Shown here: in pieces, positions 5,986 through 6,487 of the stretch
How the letters are laid out: each line of letters opens with the position of its first letter
Position numbering within the stretch: position 1 is the stretch's first letter
NCBI GenBank assembly: GCA_028691155.1
Contig: JAQUZV010000132.1
Span: 1 to 6,487, forward strand
Direction of reading: 5' to 3'
Length of the DNA stretch: 6,487 nt
Origin: Victivallales bacterium
GTDB taxonomy: Bacteria; Verrucomicrobiota; Lentisphaeria; Victivallales; SZUA-371
Translations under genes and position numbers: made by a program
Notes under the pieces: generated by a model
The model's database searches: none
Told to the model about the DNA's origin: nothing
Seen by the model: the letters and a program-made list of their open reading frames with translations, nothing else

Positions 5986-6487
5986 TTACTCTCCCAAATC
6001 CACGCCGGAATTGATGGTGGACTTGTTGGTGGCCGTGTTGTTGACATTGCGGTTTTCACTCATAATGGTGCTGCCTTTGACGGTGGCGCCGGCGGCATTG
6101 ATTCCGGAATTGATGTGGGATTGATTGATCGCGGTGTTGTTGACGTTCTGATTGGTATTCATCAGGGTCGAATCCTTGATGGTGGCGTTGGCGGCGTTGA
6201 TTCCGGAATTGATGGTGGACTTGTTGGCGGCCAGATTGTTGACATTGGTGTTTTCATTCATCAGGGTGCTTCCCTTGATGGTGGCGTTGGCGGCATTGAT
6301 CCCGGAATTGATGTGGGAATTTTCCAGCGCGGTATTGTTGACGTTCTGATTGGTGTTCATCAGGGTCGAATCCTTGATGGTGGCATTGTCGGCGTTGACG
6401 CCGGAATTGATGGTGGACTTGTTGACGGCGGTATTGTTGACATTGGCATTTTCGTTCATAATGGTGGAATTCTTGATGGTGGTATTG
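5986..6487 (-). CDS. Asn/Ser/Thr-rich 33-residue repeat protein, C-terminal part
   Basis: The frame is open to the right edge (codons before the ATG at 6459 read NTTIKNSTI, continuing the repeat), so the true start lies outside and the first in-window ATG is internal. The visible 166 residues are five copies of a 33-residue unit plus a final Glu. The consensus is NATIKxSTLMNxNxNVNN followed by TAxxxSxINSGINAA. Each unit seems to consist of two related halves of 15-18 residues with regularly spaced Ser, Asn and branched hydrophobics, as in beta-solenoid or beta-helix proteins. There are no Cys or aromatic residues, and the repeats run to the stop (GVDLGE) with no membrane anchor or autotransporter domain. 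A fibrous or surface-layer role is inferred from composition and from the exported neighbours. A curlin-like amyloid is a weaker alternative. Confidence 0.85.
   Translation of the reverse strand, partial: NTTIKNSTIMNENANVNNTAVNKSTINSGVNADNATIKDSTLMNTNQNVNNTALENSHINSGINAANATIKGSTLMNENTNVNNLAANKSTINSGINAANATIKDSTLMNTNQNVNNTAINQSHINSGINAAGATVKGSTIMSENRNVNNTATNKSTINSGVDLGE
5992..6486 (-). repeat. Five tandem 99-base coding repeats, alternating A-B-A-B-A
   Basis: Units on the minus strand are 6486-6388, 6387-6289, 6288-6190, 6189-6091 and 6090-5992, all exactly 99 bases with no indels. Units 1, 3 and 5 encode ENxN and NKSTINSG; units 2 and 4 encode TNQN and SHINSG. The higher-order period is therefore 198 bases (66 residues). 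Units 2 and 4 are nearly identical over long stretches of DNA, which points to duplication of the double unit. The array continues beyond the right edge. Confidence 0.92.

Noticed and set aside
5992..6486. CRISPR array
   Set aside because: The repetition is in-frame protein coding with no unique spacers between identical repeats.
5986..6487. Curli major subunit (csgA-like)
   Set aside because: The units are 33 residues, not about 22, and lack the Ser-x5-Gln-x-Gly / Asn-x-Ala-x3-Gln pattern and the Tyr/Gln content of curlin. Only a general resemblance of Asn-rich solenoid repeats remains.

Overview
The window holds one tightly packed block of co-directional genes on the minus strand, transcribed from high to low coordinates. 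It shows ten genes plus the start of an eleventh. Every gene whose N-terminus is visible in the main block encodes an exported protein. Six have ordinary signal peptides and three have lipoprotein signal peptides with a clear lipobox. Most genes have a good Shine-Dalgarno sequence. The junctions are either 4-base ATGA stop/start overlaps (three cases) or gaps of about 18-60 bases, so the block reads as a single operon. I see no RNA genes, mobile elements or CRISPR arrays, and no gene-free stretch over 300 bases.

Organism: the lipoproteins indicate a diderm (Gram-negative) bacterium. Base composition is moderately GC-rich by eye (not computed). The mix of FlgT/LPP20-like exported proteins, a GIN-domain protein and small lipoproteins without recognisable names would suit the Planctomycetota-Verrucomicrobiota-Lentisphaerota group. 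This is a guess; no marker gene is present.

Layout in transcription order (right to left): (1) the C-terminal end of a 33-residue repeat protein, Asn/Ser/Thr-rich and beta-solenoid-like, running off the right edge; (2) a small exported protein with a charged tail; (3) an exported protein with two related FlgT-N/LPP20-like domains; (4) an exported 279-residue protein of unknown family; (5) an exported GIN-domain (DUF2807, head-GIN adhesin-like) protein; (6) an exported FlgT/CsgG-like protein whose reading frame is broken by an apparent one-base loss; (7, 8) two tandem paralogous small lipoproteins; (9) a larger lipoprotein; (10) a small exported protein with a TGKVWKL motif; (11) after a weak terminator-like hairpin and a possible promoter, the first 14 codons of a probable membrane protein, cut by the left edge.

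How they may work together (inference): a repetitive, probably surface-exposed solenoid protein and a GIN-type beta-helix protein share an operon with periplasmic FlgT/LPP20/CsgG-like proteins and three lipoproteins. This suggests an envelope-associated assembly that exports, anchors or builds a surface structure. No secretion pore, chaperone-usher or enzyme is visible in the window, so the function is open.
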